From: Oscillospiraceae bacterium
GTDB taxonomy: Bacteria > Bacillota > Clostridia > Oscillospirales > Oscillospiraceae
NCBI GenBank assembly: GCA_024404735.1
Contig: JAKSPP010000011.1
Coordinates: forward strand, 1-20,376
Length of the DNA: 20,376 nt
Direction: 5' to 3'
Every line of letters starts with the position of its first letter. Positions within the stretch are counted from its first letter, which is position 1. The notes below the pieces were generated by a model that was not told where the DNA came from, made no database searches, and worked only from the letters and a program-made list of their open reading frames with translations. This document shows, one piece after another, positions 1-7,350 of this stretch. Made by a program: the position numbers and the translations under genes.

Positions 1-1574
1 CCGACGCTCCCGCCGGCAATCAGGCTCAGACCTCCACCCAGACTCAGACCCAGACCGCTACCGCTGAGGACCTTGCAAATCAGTCCGGTACTCAGACTCA
101 GGAGCAGGGCGAGAAGGTTGAAGTATCTACCCATGATACCATCCGTATCGCTGCTTCCGGTGACTGTGGTACTCTCGATCCCTTCGGCATTTCCGGCGCC
201 GGCTACCTGATGGCTATGTTCTGCTATGCAGAGCCCCTTTGGGTATATGAAGGCACCGGCGAAGTTACCTTCCTTCTCGCTGAGTCCCTTGAGCAGGTAA
301 CAGAAACCGAATACCTCGTACATCTCCGCAAGGGTGTTAAGTTCTCCAACGGCAGTGATTTTAACGCAGATGACGTTATCTTCACCTGGGACTACATCAT
401 GAACAACACCGCTCGTTTCTACTCTTTCATGAACTTTGACTGGGAAAATACCTTCAAGGTTGATGATTACACCGTCCAGATTGGCCTTCTCCAGGCTGAT
501 ATCACCGCATTCCCCGTTCTCTCCGATATCTGCATGGTTGACGCTGAGACTTATGATCCCCAGGAGTCCATTAAGAATCCTGTAGGTACCGGTCCTTACG
601 TTGTAACCGATTATGTTGTTAACAGCTCTCTCACCTTCAAGGCACGTGACGATTACTGGGGCGGCAAGCCTGCTATTGAGAACGTTATCTTCAAGAACAT
701 CTCCGAGGCTTCTCAGAACATCAATGCTCTCGAGGCAAATGAGGTTGACTTCCTCACAGGTATCCCCACTGCTGACGTTGATTACGTTAAGTCCATGTCC
801 GATATCAATGTTATGGCTAAGCTCGGCAGCACCAACGTATGTCTCACCATCAACGGTTGCGAGGCTTCTCCCCTTGCTTCCAAGGAAGCTCGTTATGCTA
901 TAGCTTACGCCTGCAACAGAGTTGGAATGACCAACATTGCTTACGGCAACGCTGCAACTCCCGCTGTTGCTCCTTTCTCCATCGGTAACTCCGACTATAA
1001 CTCTGACCTTGAGAACATGCATGACACCTACTCTCACGGCTATGACCTCGAGCTTGCCAAGAAGTATGCTGAGGAGTCCGGCCTTGTTGGCAAGGAAGTC
1101 CGCATTGTTTCCAATGGTAACGATGTATTCGTAACCATCGGTCAGATTCTTGAGCAGGACCTCAAGGCTATCGGTGTTGATGCAAAGCTTGTCAACTACG
1201 ACCAGGCAACTGTAAGACAGCTCACCTCTGCTGAGGCTGACTGGGAAATCTATGTCTGCAATATGGCCGGTAACTCCAACCTCGGTGTTGATATGATCTT
1301 TGCTCAGGCTATTAAGTTCAATCGTACCCACTTTGACTGGAAGGCCGACCTCTACAAGGATCTCGGCGACCAGGGCAGAAAGATTCTTGCTACCATGGAT
1401 AACGAAGAGTACAACAAGCTCGCTAAGGACTTCATCGCTCAGTATGAAGAAGAATGCTATGTTTACGGTATCTGCGATCCTCTTGGATACACTGCTGCCA
1501 GAACCTATATCGGCGGTATCCGTGTAGAGGGCAATGCTATCGCAAGAGTTGGTGAGTGGTACTTCACCGAGTGA
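1..1574 (+). CDS. Family 5 extracellular solute-binding protein, 5' end missing
   Basis: This is the substrate-binding lipoprotein of an ABC uptake system of the peptide/nickel/opine class (SBP_bac_5), working outside the membrane. The frame is open from the left edge (first full codon at position 3), so signal peptide and lipobox lie outside the window. The first ~45 visible residues are a Gln/Thr-rich low-complexity stretch, typical of the flexible linker after a lipidated cysteine. The mature domain then begins (TIRIAASGDCGTLDPFG) and shows the family signature KGVKFSNGSDFNADDVIFTW, followed by VGTGPYVVTDY. The gene ends with TGA and a nearby in-frame TAA. Its permease and ATPase genes are not in the window and, if linked, must lie upstream. 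The substrate cannot be told from sequence. An internal ATG at 210 is not the start, because conserved sequence precedes it. Confidence 0.9.
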   Translation, partial: DAPAGNQAQTSTQTQTQTATAEDLANQSGTQTQEQGEKVEVSTHDTIRIAASGDCGTLDPFGISGAGYLMAMFCYAEPLWVYEGTGEVTFLLAESLEQVTETEYLVHLRKGVKFSNGSDFNADDVIFTWDYIMNNTARFYSFMNFDWENTFKVDDYTVQIGLLQADITAFPVLSDICMVDAETYDPQESIKNPVGTGPYVVTDYVVNSSLTFKARDDYWGGKPAIENVIFKNISEASQNINALEANEVDFLTGIPTADVDYVKSMSDINVMAKLGSTNVCLTINGCEASPLASKEARYAIAYACNRVGMTNIAYGNAATPAVAPFSIGNSDYNSDLENMHDTYSHGYDLELAKKYAEESGLVGKEVRIVSNGNDVFVTIGQILEQDLKAIGVDAKLVNYDQATVRQLTSAEADWEIYVCNMAGNSNLGVDMIFAQAIKFNRTHFDWKADLYKDLGDQGRKILATMDNEEYNKLAKDFIAQYEEECYVYGICDPLGYTAARTYIGGIRVEGNAIARVGEWYFTE

Positions 1575-1611
1575 TAATGCTCTGCATTATTCAAAAAGCA
1601 AAATAAGCCTT

Positions 1612-1645
1612 ATACAGCCCGGCTTTGTCCGGGCTGTATTTGCAA
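1612..1645 (+). terminator. Hairpin after the solute-binding protein gene
   Basis: The arms ATACAGCCCGG (1612-1622) and CCGGGCTGTAT (1629-1639) form a perfect 11-bp GC-rich stem with a six-base loop, followed by only a short T run (TTTG). The poor T-tract makes it a weak terminator or a 3'-end stabiliser. No convincing promoter fits between it and the next start codon at 1672, so some transcripts probably read through into the cupin-like pair. Confidence 0.7.
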
Positions 1646-1671
1646 ATATAGATTTAGGGGTGATTTGTATT

Positions 1672-2226
1672 ATGGGTTTATATGACTGGTGTTTTTATAA
1701 GTTTGAAAAAGAAACTCCTGCCAGAAATGACGGTATGCTGCCTGCGGTAGCCCAGTATTTCAGAGGCGAGAGAAGTATCCCCGGTGCAGGAATATATCTT
1801 CCTTACAGGTCATATCAGAAGCCGGGAGTAATTGATTCCGAGCCTCATTTCCACAGAGACGAGGAGTATCTTGCTTTTGTCGGCCATGATATGCGTGATG
1901 CCTTTGAGAGCTTTGATTCCGAAATTGAAATGTGGATGGGTGAGGACAGAGACGCTATGGAAAAAATCGTCATTACCTCTCCGACAATGATAAGAGTGCC
2001 TAAGTTCTACTGGCACGGGCCTATTATTATCAAAAAGCTCGGTAAACCTCTCTTTTTCCAGCCTATTCTTTACAGTAAGAAATACTATGCAATAAAGTAT
2101 CGTGAAGCCGACGACGGGCATGTTTATTACAAAATGCTTCTTGAAGGACTTTCACCCTGTGAGCTTGACAATAAGAAGGTTTGTGATTTCTGCGGAAAAT
2201 GCAAAGCCGGAACGGAGGCAGAATAA
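1672..2226 (+). CDS. Cupin-like protein with C-terminal Cys cluster (paralogue 1)
   Basis: Protein of 184 residues, function unknown. The start at 1672 is preceded by AGGGGTGA at good spacing; an ATG at 1534 in the same frame lies inside the upstream gene and is rejected. Residues 58-71 (PHFHRDEEYLAFVG) fit the first cupin motif, with H59, H61 and E64 or E65 as possible metal ligands. A second motif-like segment (RVPKFYWHGP, H115) supplies the last His. Between them lies FDSEIEMWMG. The C-terminus holds C163, C171, C174 and C177 (CDFCGKC), a likely Zn or Fe-S site, which is unusual after a cupin. No signal peptide or membrane helix is seen. The stop codon overlaps the start of a paralogue by one base (TAATG). 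The cupin call comes from motifs, not from a search. Confidence 0.75.
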   Translation: MGLYDWCFYKFEKETPARNDGMLPAVAQYFRGERSIPGAGIYLPYRSYQKPGVIDSEPHFHRDEEYLAFVGHDMRDAFESFDSEIEMWMGEDRDAMEKIVITSPTMIRVPKFYWHGPIIIKKLGKPLFFQPILYSKKYYAIKYREADDGHVYYKMLLEGLSPCELDNKKVCDFCGKCKAGTEAE

Positions 2227-2843
2227 TGGGAAAAATTGACCATCTCGTACATACCTTTGAAAAACAGTATAATTTCTGGGGCGATTTTATGCCTCCCTAT
2301 CAGGCATACTTCAGAGGTCACGACTGTATGAAGGAGTCCGATATCTACACCTGTTATCGAGCCTATCTTAAAGAAACCTTTATTGATAGATTCCCCAATT
2401 TCCATCCCGAGGATGAGTATCTTTGCTTTACAGGCCATGATCTTAACGATCCCTTCGGTTCATTTGATGCTGAAATCGAGTTCTGGATCGGTGATAAGCT
2501 GTGTAATCTTGAAAAGCATATAATTACAGAGCCTACGATGATTCGTATTCCCGCTTTCACATGGCATTGCCCGCTTCAGTACATAAGAGTTGGAAAGCCC
2601 GTATACCTTCAGGTTCTCGGAACAAGAGGAAAATTCGGCTTCGGTATGCTGCAGCAGAACCCCGACGGAACTCACGAAATCGTTTATGCCGGAAGTGCCG
2701 GAAACCTTCCGTGTAAGCTGGAAAAGGGCAAGCAGTGCACATTCTGCGGAAAATGCCGTAAGAATGATGCAAACAAGAAAGAGCTTCATCAGACTGCAAC
2801 TGAGGCGGCTTTGTACTATAAGAACCTCGGGCTTGATATCTGA
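2226..2843 (+). CDS. Cupin-like protein with C-terminal Cys cluster (paralogue 2)
   Basis: Protein of 205 residues, clearly paralogous to its upstream neighbour: both share YFRG, the EYL-F-GHD segment, the E-EIE-W-G segment and PTMIR-P. The start at 2226 overlaps the previous stop (TAATG) and has GGAGG just upstream, so translation is coupled; an in-frame ATG at 2199 would overlap the upstream gene and lacks this site. The first His of the cupin motif is replaced by Asn (N58-F-H60-P-E-D-E64-Y), while H60, E64 and the later H114 are kept, so metal binding may differ from paralogue 1. Cysteines C163, C171, C174 and C177 sit at the same residue numbers as in paralogue 1. A tail of ~28 residues beyond the cluster is extra. 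Two similar but non-identical subunits made together suggest a heterodimer (inference). Confidence 0.75.
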   Translation: MGKIDHLVHTFEKQYNFWGDFMPPYQAYFRGHDCMKESDIYTCYRAYLKETFIDRFPNFHPEDEYLCFTGHDLNDPFGSFDAEIEFWIGDKLCNLEKHIITEPTMIRIPAFTWHCPLQYIRVGKPVYLQVLGTRGKFGFGMLQQNPDGTHEIVYAGSAGNLPCKLEKGKQCTFCGKCRKNDANKKELHQTATEAALYYKNLGLDI

Positions 2844-2877
2844 TAATATAAAAATCATATAAGGTCTTAAAAAATTC

Positions 2878-2906
2878 TTGTATTTTAAGATTTAAAGTAG
2901 TATAAT
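2878..2906 (+). promoter_or_regulatory. Sigma-A-type promoter of tRNA-Leu
   Basis: The -35 box TTGTAT (2878-2883) and the -10 box TATAAT (2901-2906) are separated by 17 bp. Transcription would start about 13 bases before the mature tRNA end at 2926. It may also be the nearest promoter for butyrate kinase. Confidence 0.75.
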
Positions 2907-2925
2907 TCCAACATTAGACAAATGT

Positions 2926-3011
2926 GTCGGTGTGTTGGAATGGTAGACGAGGCGGACTCAAAATCCGTTGCCGGCGACGGCGTGTGGGTTCGAGTCCCAC
3001 CACCGGCACCA
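2926..3011 (+). tRNA. tRNA-Leu(CAA)
   Basis: The 86-nt class II tRNA has a 7-bp acceptor stem (GTCGGTG with CACCGGC, one G-U pair), the D-arm signature TGGTAGACG, and a 5-bp anticodon stem enclosing CTCAAAA, which gives anticodon CAA and reads the Leu codon UUG. A long variable arm (GCCG/CGGC) and the T-arm GTGGG-TTCGAGT-CCCAC follow. The discriminator base is A, as required for Leu, and CCA is encoded at 3009-3011. Confidence 0.96.
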
Positions 3012-3015
3012 TAAA

Positions 3016-3049
3016 CCCCAAAAAAGCCTGCTATGCAGGCTTTTTGGGG
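3016..3049 (+). terminator. Rho-independent terminator after tRNA-Leu
   Basis: CCCCAAAAA(A)GCCTGC pairs with GCAGGCTTTTTGGGG around a TAT loop. This leaves a strong composite stem starting five bases after the encoded CCA. There is no long T run beyond the stem; the T run lies inside it. It sits only 29 bases before the butyrate kinase start. Confidence 0.8.
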
Positions 3050-3078
3050 TATATTTCTTTATTAAGGACATTTCTAAA

Positions 3079-4170
3079 ATGAAGCTGTTAATAATCAATC
3101 CCGGTTCCACCTCAACCAAAATCAGTGTATTTGAAGACGAAAATCTTATTTTTGAAGAGAGCGTATTTCATGATGCTCCCGTTCTTCTTGCCTTCGGTCA
3201 CGTCAATAATCAGACGGCTTTCCGTAAGCAGGTAATAATCGATCTTCTTGCAAAGTATAATCTTAAGCCTTCTGATATAGATGTTTATGTAGGCAGGGGA
3301 GGAAGCGCATACTCACAGCCTGCCGGTGTAACCGAAATTGATGATTTGCTGTATAAGGATACCGTTGATGCTGTTGGCGGAAGTGAGCATCCTGCAAAAC
3401 TCGGTGTTATGCTTGCCTATGAACTCTGCACGGAGTATGGCGGAAAGATGTTTACTCTCAATCCCACCAATGTTGATGAGTTCTGGGATTTATCAAGGCT
3501 TACCGGTGTTTCGGGTATTTACAGAAACGCACAGTCCCATGTATTGAACCAGAAGGCAATTGCAGAGGCTCATGCAGAAAAGCTTGGAAAAAAGTACTCC
3601 GAGTGCAATTTTGTTGTTGCTCATATAGATGGTGGAATAACCGTTTCCGCTCACAGATACGGAAAGTGTGTTGATGGTAATGTAGGTGCAGGCGGAGACG
3701 GCGCATTTACTCCTACACGAATAGGTTCCGTTCCGGTTCTTGCACTGCTTGATTATATCGAGAAAAACGGACTTGAGGCTGTCCGTACCATGTGTTCACG
3801 TGCAGGTGGCTTTGTTTCCTTCTTCGGCACTTCGGATGCAAATGTCATTCATAAGATGGTAGATGACGGTGATGAGAAGGCAAAGCTTGTCTGGGATACG
3901 ATGATATACCAGATTTGCAAGCAAATCGGAGCTATGGCAGTTGTCCTTGAAGGAAAGGTTGATGGCATTCTCCTTACAGGCGGTTTTATGCGTTTCAATG
4001 ACATTATTGAGGGCATTAAAACTCGTTGCGGATGGATTGCACCTATTTCCATCTATCCCGGTGAGATGGAGCAGGAAGCTCTCTGCTACGGAGCACTTAA
4101 GGCTATTCGCGGTGAGGAGAAGGCTCTCAAATATACCGGCAAGCCTGTTTTCAGCGGATTTGATTTCTGA
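3079..4170 (+). CDS. buk: Butyrate kinase
   Basis: This cytoplasmic acetokinase-family enzyme converts butyryl phosphate and ADP to butyrate and ATP (or the reverse); branched-chain acyl substrates are also possible in this family. The 363 residues match the usual ~355. The N-terminal phosphate-binding loop of the ASKHA fold is clear (LLIINPGSTSTKISVFED, N7-K14), followed by VGRGG, HPAKLGVMLA, HIDGGITVSAH (from H182) and the C-terminal segment LLTGGFMRFNDIIEGIK and YPGEMEQEALCYG. The start at 3079 has AAGGA ten bases upstream; the same frame stays open leftward through the tRNA gene, so earlier starts are false. The usual partner phosphotransbutyrylase (ptb) is not in the window. There is no obvious own promoter between the tRNA terminator and the start. 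Confidence 0.93.
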   Translation: MKLLIINPGSTSTKISVFEDENLIFEESVFHDAPVLLAFGHVNNQTAFRKQVIIDLLAKYNLKPSDIDVYVGRGGSAYSQPAGVTEIDDLLYKDTVDAVGGSEHPAKLGVMLAYELCTEYGGKMFTLNPTNVDEFWDLSRLTGVSGIYRNAQSHVLNQKAIAEAHAEKLGKKYSECNFVVAHIDGGITVSAHRYGKCVDGNVGAGGDGAFTPTRIGSVPVLALLDYIEKNGLEAVRTMCSRAGGFVSFFGTSDANVIHKMVDDGDEKAKLVWDTMIYQICKQIGAMAVVLEGKVDGILLTGGFMRFNDIIEGIKTRCGWIAPISIYPGEMEQEALCYGALKAIRGEEKALKYTGKPVFSGFDF

Positions 4171-4188
4171 TTTAATAATAGCTATTAT

Positions 4189-4229
4189 AAGCACCCACGT
4201 TCATTTGTTATGCGCGTGGGTGCTTTTTT
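4189..4229 (+). terminator. Rho-independent terminator of buk
   Basis: GCACCCACG (4191-4199) pairs with CGTGGGTGC (4215-4223), extended by AA/TT at the base, followed by six T residues. It begins about 20 bases after the buk stop. Confidence 0.9.
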
Positions 4230-4333
4230 ACACAAAATTTTACGAACAGGTTCTAATCTTGGCTATTTTGCACAAATTTTTTGTTGTAATATAGCACAAT
4301 AAACAAAGGAATACATTAAATTCTATTTAGAAG

Positions 4334-4391
4334 TTGTTACAAAAATAACAGTGTTGCAACTGTTTTAACAACTTTGTTATTGATTTAATCA
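4334..4391. promoter_or_regulatory. Array of three Rex-like dyads upstream of ATPase operon 1
   Basis: Three 18-bp dyads begin at 4334 (TTGTTACAAAAATAACAG), 4354 (TTGCAACTGTTTTAACAA) and 4374 (TTGTTATTGATTTAATCA), exactly 20 bp apart. Each agrees at 11 of 14 defined positions with the known Rex operator TTGTTAANNNNTTAACAA. The third overlaps the -35 box. The outer arms (4331-4339 and 4366-4374) could also pair as one larger hairpin. Identity of the binding protein is inferred only. Confidence 0.5.
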
Positions 4392-4408
4392 AATAATATA
4401 CTTATACT
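4380..4408 (+). promoter_or_regulatory. Promoter of V-ATPase operon 1
   Basis: TTGATT (4380-4385) and TATACT (4403-4408) are 17 bp apart, giving a start near 4415 and an untranslated leader of about 88 bases. The same two hexamers at the same spacing precede operon 2, although the flanks are unrelated. Confidence 0.75.
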
Positions 4409-4422
4409 TATAATAACAAAAT

Positions 4423-4484
4423 TATTATGTGCACATAATATTATTGTGCTGTAAAGCTATTATGGTGATGAAAACGGCATAATA
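4423..4484. promoter_or_regulatory. 18-bp palindrome and repeated half-sites in leader 1
   Basis: TATTATGTGCACATAATA (4423-4440) is a perfect palindrome just after the predicted transcription start, the classic place for a repressor site. The arm recurs as TATTATG (4458-4464) and CATAATA (4478-4484), an inverted pair with a 13-base loop just before the ribosome site. The region is AT-rich, so some of this symmetry may be chance. Confidence 0.5.
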
Positions 4485-4502
4485 TGTGGAAAGGAGTGCA
4501 TT

Positions 4503-5063
4503 ATGGAATTGCAGATTCAGGATCTTGTTGCATCTCTCCGTAAGGACGGAATAGAGGCGGCAAACCGTGAGGCGGAGGCAATTATTTCCGAGGCAAAGAA
4601 GAAGGCCGATGAGATAATCACCGCTGCCAGAGCAGAGGCAGACTCAGAAAAGGAAAAGGCAGAGAAGGACATAGCCATATTAAAGGAAAATGCAAAAATC
4701 GGCGCCGATCAGGCTCAGAGGGATGCAGTCCTTTCCTTCAAAGCCGCAGTACAGCGTGAATTTGAAAAAATATTATCCGCAAAGGTAAAGGAAAACCTTT
4801 CCGGCAAGGCGATGGCATCCCTTATAAAGGCTGCGGTATCCGATGAGGATATGGGTAAATTTACGGTTGAGGTTTCCGAGGCATCCGAAGAAATTATGTC
4901 CGAGCTTGCCGCGGAAATCAAGAATGGCCTTTGCATCCGTCCCACAAAGGGCGTTAAGGCCGGCTTCCGCCTTGCATCCAGGGACGGCTCCGGTTATTTT
5001 GACTGCAGCGATGAGGAAGTAATGCAGATGCTTGCACCGTACTTCAGAAAAATAGATTTTTAA
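4503..5063 (+). CDS. atpE: V-type ATPase subunit E, copy 1
   Basis: Peripheral-stalk subunit of the V/A-type rotary ATPase; it links the catalytic head to membrane subunit I and resists torque. The 186 residues begin with an Ala/Lys/Glu-rich helix (REAEAIISEAKKKADEIITA, to about residue 95) typical of the coiled-coil stalk, followed by a small globular C-terminal half. The AAGGAG at 4491-4496 lies six bases before ATG, a stronger site than that of copy 2. First gene of operon 1, 11 bases before the DUF2764 gene. The usual stalk partner (subunit G/H) is absent from the operon. Confidence 0.85.
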   Translation: MELQIQDLVASLRKDGIEAANREAEAIISEAKKKADEIITAARAEADSEKEKAEKDIAILKENAKIGADQAQRDAVLSFKAAVQREFEKILSAKVKENLSGKAMASLIKAAVSDEDMGKFTVEVSEASEEIMSELAAEIKNGLCIRPTKGVKAGFRLASRDGSGYFDCSDEEVMQMLAPYFRKIDF

Positions 5064-5074
5064 GGATTAAAGCT

Positions 5075-5596
5075 ATGATATCCTATTATTATTTGGTCTC
5101 AAGCCTTCCGGATATCAGGGCCGATGCCGAGGTTCCCATTACCTATGATGAATTCCTTGAGCTATGCTCGGGAAATGTCAGTGCAAAGGAATACGAGCTT
5201 CTTAAGACACTGGACTTTTCAAAATCCAAAGAGCCCGTAGTGAGAAAATGGGGGCAGTTTTATGATGAACTGCAGAAGGAACTGAATAACCAGAGAAGGG
5301 CATTGCTCGGAATGACAAACCTTGAAGAATATGACAGGGATGAGGATATGGCCCAGTTTGTGTTCTCGGCATTATCGGCAAAGAATCCTCTTGAGGCAGA
5401 GGAGTTTATTCTGGAGAGACAGTTTGAAAACCTTGATTCATTTGCGGCAAATCATTATTTTGACGGCGCCTATCTTGTTGCATATGCAATAAAGCTGCAG
5501 CTTCTTACCCGCAGAAAAAGCTTCGGTAAGGAAAAGGGCAGGGAAGAATTCGGACGGATTATGAATATAATATCCGAGAGAGTATACGGTATATAG
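5075..5596 (+). CDS. DUF2764 family protein of the V-ATPase operon, copy 1
   Basis: This 173-residue protein is recognised by its N-terminus (MISYYYLVSSLPDI) and by its place between E and A. The same position holds a DUF2764 gene in the compact V-ATPase operons of Bacteroides, spirochaetes and chlamydiae. It is predicted to be mostly helical and soluble, with no membrane segment. The C-terminal part (LERQFENLDSFAANHYFDGAYLVAYAIKLQ split over residues ~110-140) loosely recalls subunit C (AC39), so it may take over the role of the missing central-stalk subunit C. That is inference. It sits 21 bases before subunit A, which has an AGGAGA ribosome site in the gap. Confidence 0.72.
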   Translation: MISYYYLVSSLPDIRADAEVPITYDEFLELCSGNVSAKEYELLKTLDFSKSKEPVVRKWGQFYDELQKELNNQRRALLGMTNLEEYDRDEDMAQFVFSALSAKNPLEAEEFILERQFENLDSFAANHYFDGAYLVAYAIKLQLLTRRKSFGKEKGREEFGRIMNIISERVYGI

Positions 5597-5617
5597 TGAG
5601 TATATAGGAGACAGACG

Positions 5618-7348
5618 ATGGAAAATGTAATGGGACGGGTAACCGGAATAAACGGCAACCTTGCAAAGGTTGCGTTTGACGGTGCTGTTCATAAAAACGA
5701 GGTTGGATATATCCTCGTTGATTCAAAGCGCCTTAAGGGCGAGGTAATCCGAATCAATAACGGAATTGCCAGTATGCAGATATATGAGATGTCAAACGGC
5801 ATCAAGGTCGGAGACCCGGTTGAGTTCACCGGTGAGCTTATGAGCGTTGAGCTTGGCCCCGGACTTCTGACTCAGGTCTTTGACGGACTTCAGAACCCCC
5901 TGCCCAACTTAGCCGAGCAGTGCGGATTCTTCCTTGAAAGAGGCGTATACCTCGATCCTATTCCCGACAGGAACTGGGATTTTACTCCTTCGGTTGAGGC
6001 AGGAGACCCGGTTGAAGCAGGCTCATCCGTTGGCTATGTTCCCGAGGGAATTTTCAGACACGAAATCTTTGTTCCCTTTACCCTTAAGGGTGAGTGGACG
6101 GTTAAATCCATTAAGGCTGCAGGTTCATACCATGTCCGTGAGACAATCTGCGTTATTGAAAACGCAAGAGGCGATGAAAAAGAGCTCTCTATGGTTATAA
6201 CCCAGCCTATCAAGCAGCCTATTAAGTGCTATGCCGAAAGGCTTATGCCCGATGAGCCCCTCATTACTCAGCTGCGATGCATAGACTCCTTCCTTCCCGT
6301 TGCAAAGGGCGGAACCTTCTGTGTTCCCGGCCCCTTCGGAGCGGGTAAAACCGTTCTTCAGCATATGGAGGCAAAGAACTCCGAGGCTGATGTAGTTATT
6401 ATTGCAGCCTGCGGTGAGCGCGCAGGTGAAGTTGTTGAAGTCCTTAAGGAATTTCCCGAGCTTGATGACCCCAAGACCGGGCGCAGCCTTATGGAAAGAA
6501 CAATAATTATCTGTAATACCTCCTCAATGCCTGTTGCCGCACGTGAGGCTTCCTGCTATACGGCTGTAACTCTGGCTGAGTATTACAGACAGATGGGACT
6601 CCACGTTCTCCTTCTTGCCGATTCCACATCCCGCTGGGCTCAGGCAATGAGAGAAATGTCCGGCCGTCTTGAGGAAATTCCCGGTGAGGAAGCTTTCCCG
6701 GCTTACCTTGAGTCCACGATAGCCTCCTTCTATGAGAGAGCCGGTAAGGTTCGCCTCAATAACGGCAAAATCGCTTCCGTAACAATAGGCGGTACGGTAT
6801 CTCCCGCAGGCGGTAACTTTGAGGAGCCCGTTACTCAGGCAACACTGAAGGTTGTAGGTGCCTTCCACGGACTTTCCAGAGAGCGTTCCGATGCAAGAAA
6901 GTACCCCTCCATCCACCCGATGGATTCCTGGTCAAAGTACACCGGCGTTGTAGATATGGAGCTTGTTGAAAAGGCAAGGGCCGTACTCCGCAGAGGCAAT
7001 GAGGTTAACCAGATGATGAAGGTTGTCGGTGAAGAGGGAACGAGCGATGAGGACTACATAACCTACCAGAAGGGCGAGCTTCTGGATGCAGTTTATCTGC
7101 AGCAGAACTCCTTTGATCCCGTTGATGCGGCATGCTCACCCGAGAGACAGAAGCTTGAGTTTGCCTGCCTTTACGAGGCACTTATGGCAAGCTATTCCTT
7201 CAGGGATAAGAAGGAAATCCGCGCCTTCTTTAACAGTCTTCGTCAGGAATTCCTTGACTGGCACGGAGACCTGTTCGGAACGCCCGAGTATGAGGCAAGA
7301 CAGAACAAAATAAAAGAGCTTTATATGTCCGGAATTAAGGAGGCATAA
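5618..7348 (+). CDS. atpA: V-type ATPase catalytic subunit A, copy 1
   Basis: Catalytic subunit of the V1 head, binding and hydrolysing (or making) ATP at three sites per complex. The 576 residues match the family. The N-terminal beta-barrel is followed by the A-specific insertion (~residues 110-180, GVYLDPIPDRNWDFTP). The P-loop GPFGAGKT is at 238-245, the catalytic Glu in GERAGE is E267, and DSTSRWA starts at D335. The conserved SGRLEEIPGEEAFPAYL and GGNFEEPVTQATL follow. All key residues are intact. The 3' end carries AAGGAGGC that serves as the ribosome site of subunit B two bases downstream of the stop, so A and B are tightly coupled. Confidence 0.97.
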   Translation: MENVMGRVTGINGNLAKVAFDGAVHKNEVGYILVDSKRLKGEVIRINNGIASMQIYEMSNGIKVGDPVEFTGELMSVELGPGLLTQVFDGLQNPLPNLAEQCGFFLERGVYLDPIPDRNWDFTPSVEAGDPVEAGSSVGYVPEGIFRHEIFVPFTLKGEWTVKSIKAAGSYHVRETICVIENARGDEKELSMVITQPIKQPIKCYAERLMPDEPLITQLRCIDSFLPVAKGGTFCVPGPFGAGKTVLQHMEAKNSEADVVIIAACGERAGEVVEVLKEFPELDDPKTGRSLMERTIIICNTSSMPVAAREASCYTAVTLAEYYRQMGLHVLLLADSTSRWAQAMREMSGRLEEIPGEEAFPAYLESTIASFYERAGKVRLNNGKIASVTIGGTVSPAGGNFEEPVTQATLKVVGAFHGLSRERSDARKYPSIHPMDSWSKYTGVVDMELVEKARAVLRRGNEVNQMMKVVGEEGTSDEDYITYQKGELLDAVYLQQNSFDPVDAACSPERQKLEFACLYEALMASYSFRDKKEIRAFFNSLRQEFLDWHGDLFGTPEYEARQNKIKELYMSGIKEA

Positions 7349-7350
7349 AA

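Noticed and set aside
1534..1671. Earlier ATG for cupin-like gene 1
   Set aside because: It lies inside the binding-protein gene and its extension crosses the terminator hairpin; 1672 has AGGGGTGA at correct spacing.
2199..2225. Earlier ATG for cupin-like gene 2
   Set aside because: The TAATG overlap at 2226 with GGAGG upstream fits better, and both paralogues then begin with MG.
2968..3078. N-terminal extension of butyrate kinase from an ATG at 2968
   Set aside because: The frame runs through the tRNA and its terminator; the conserved N-terminus starts at 3079 with its own ribosome site.
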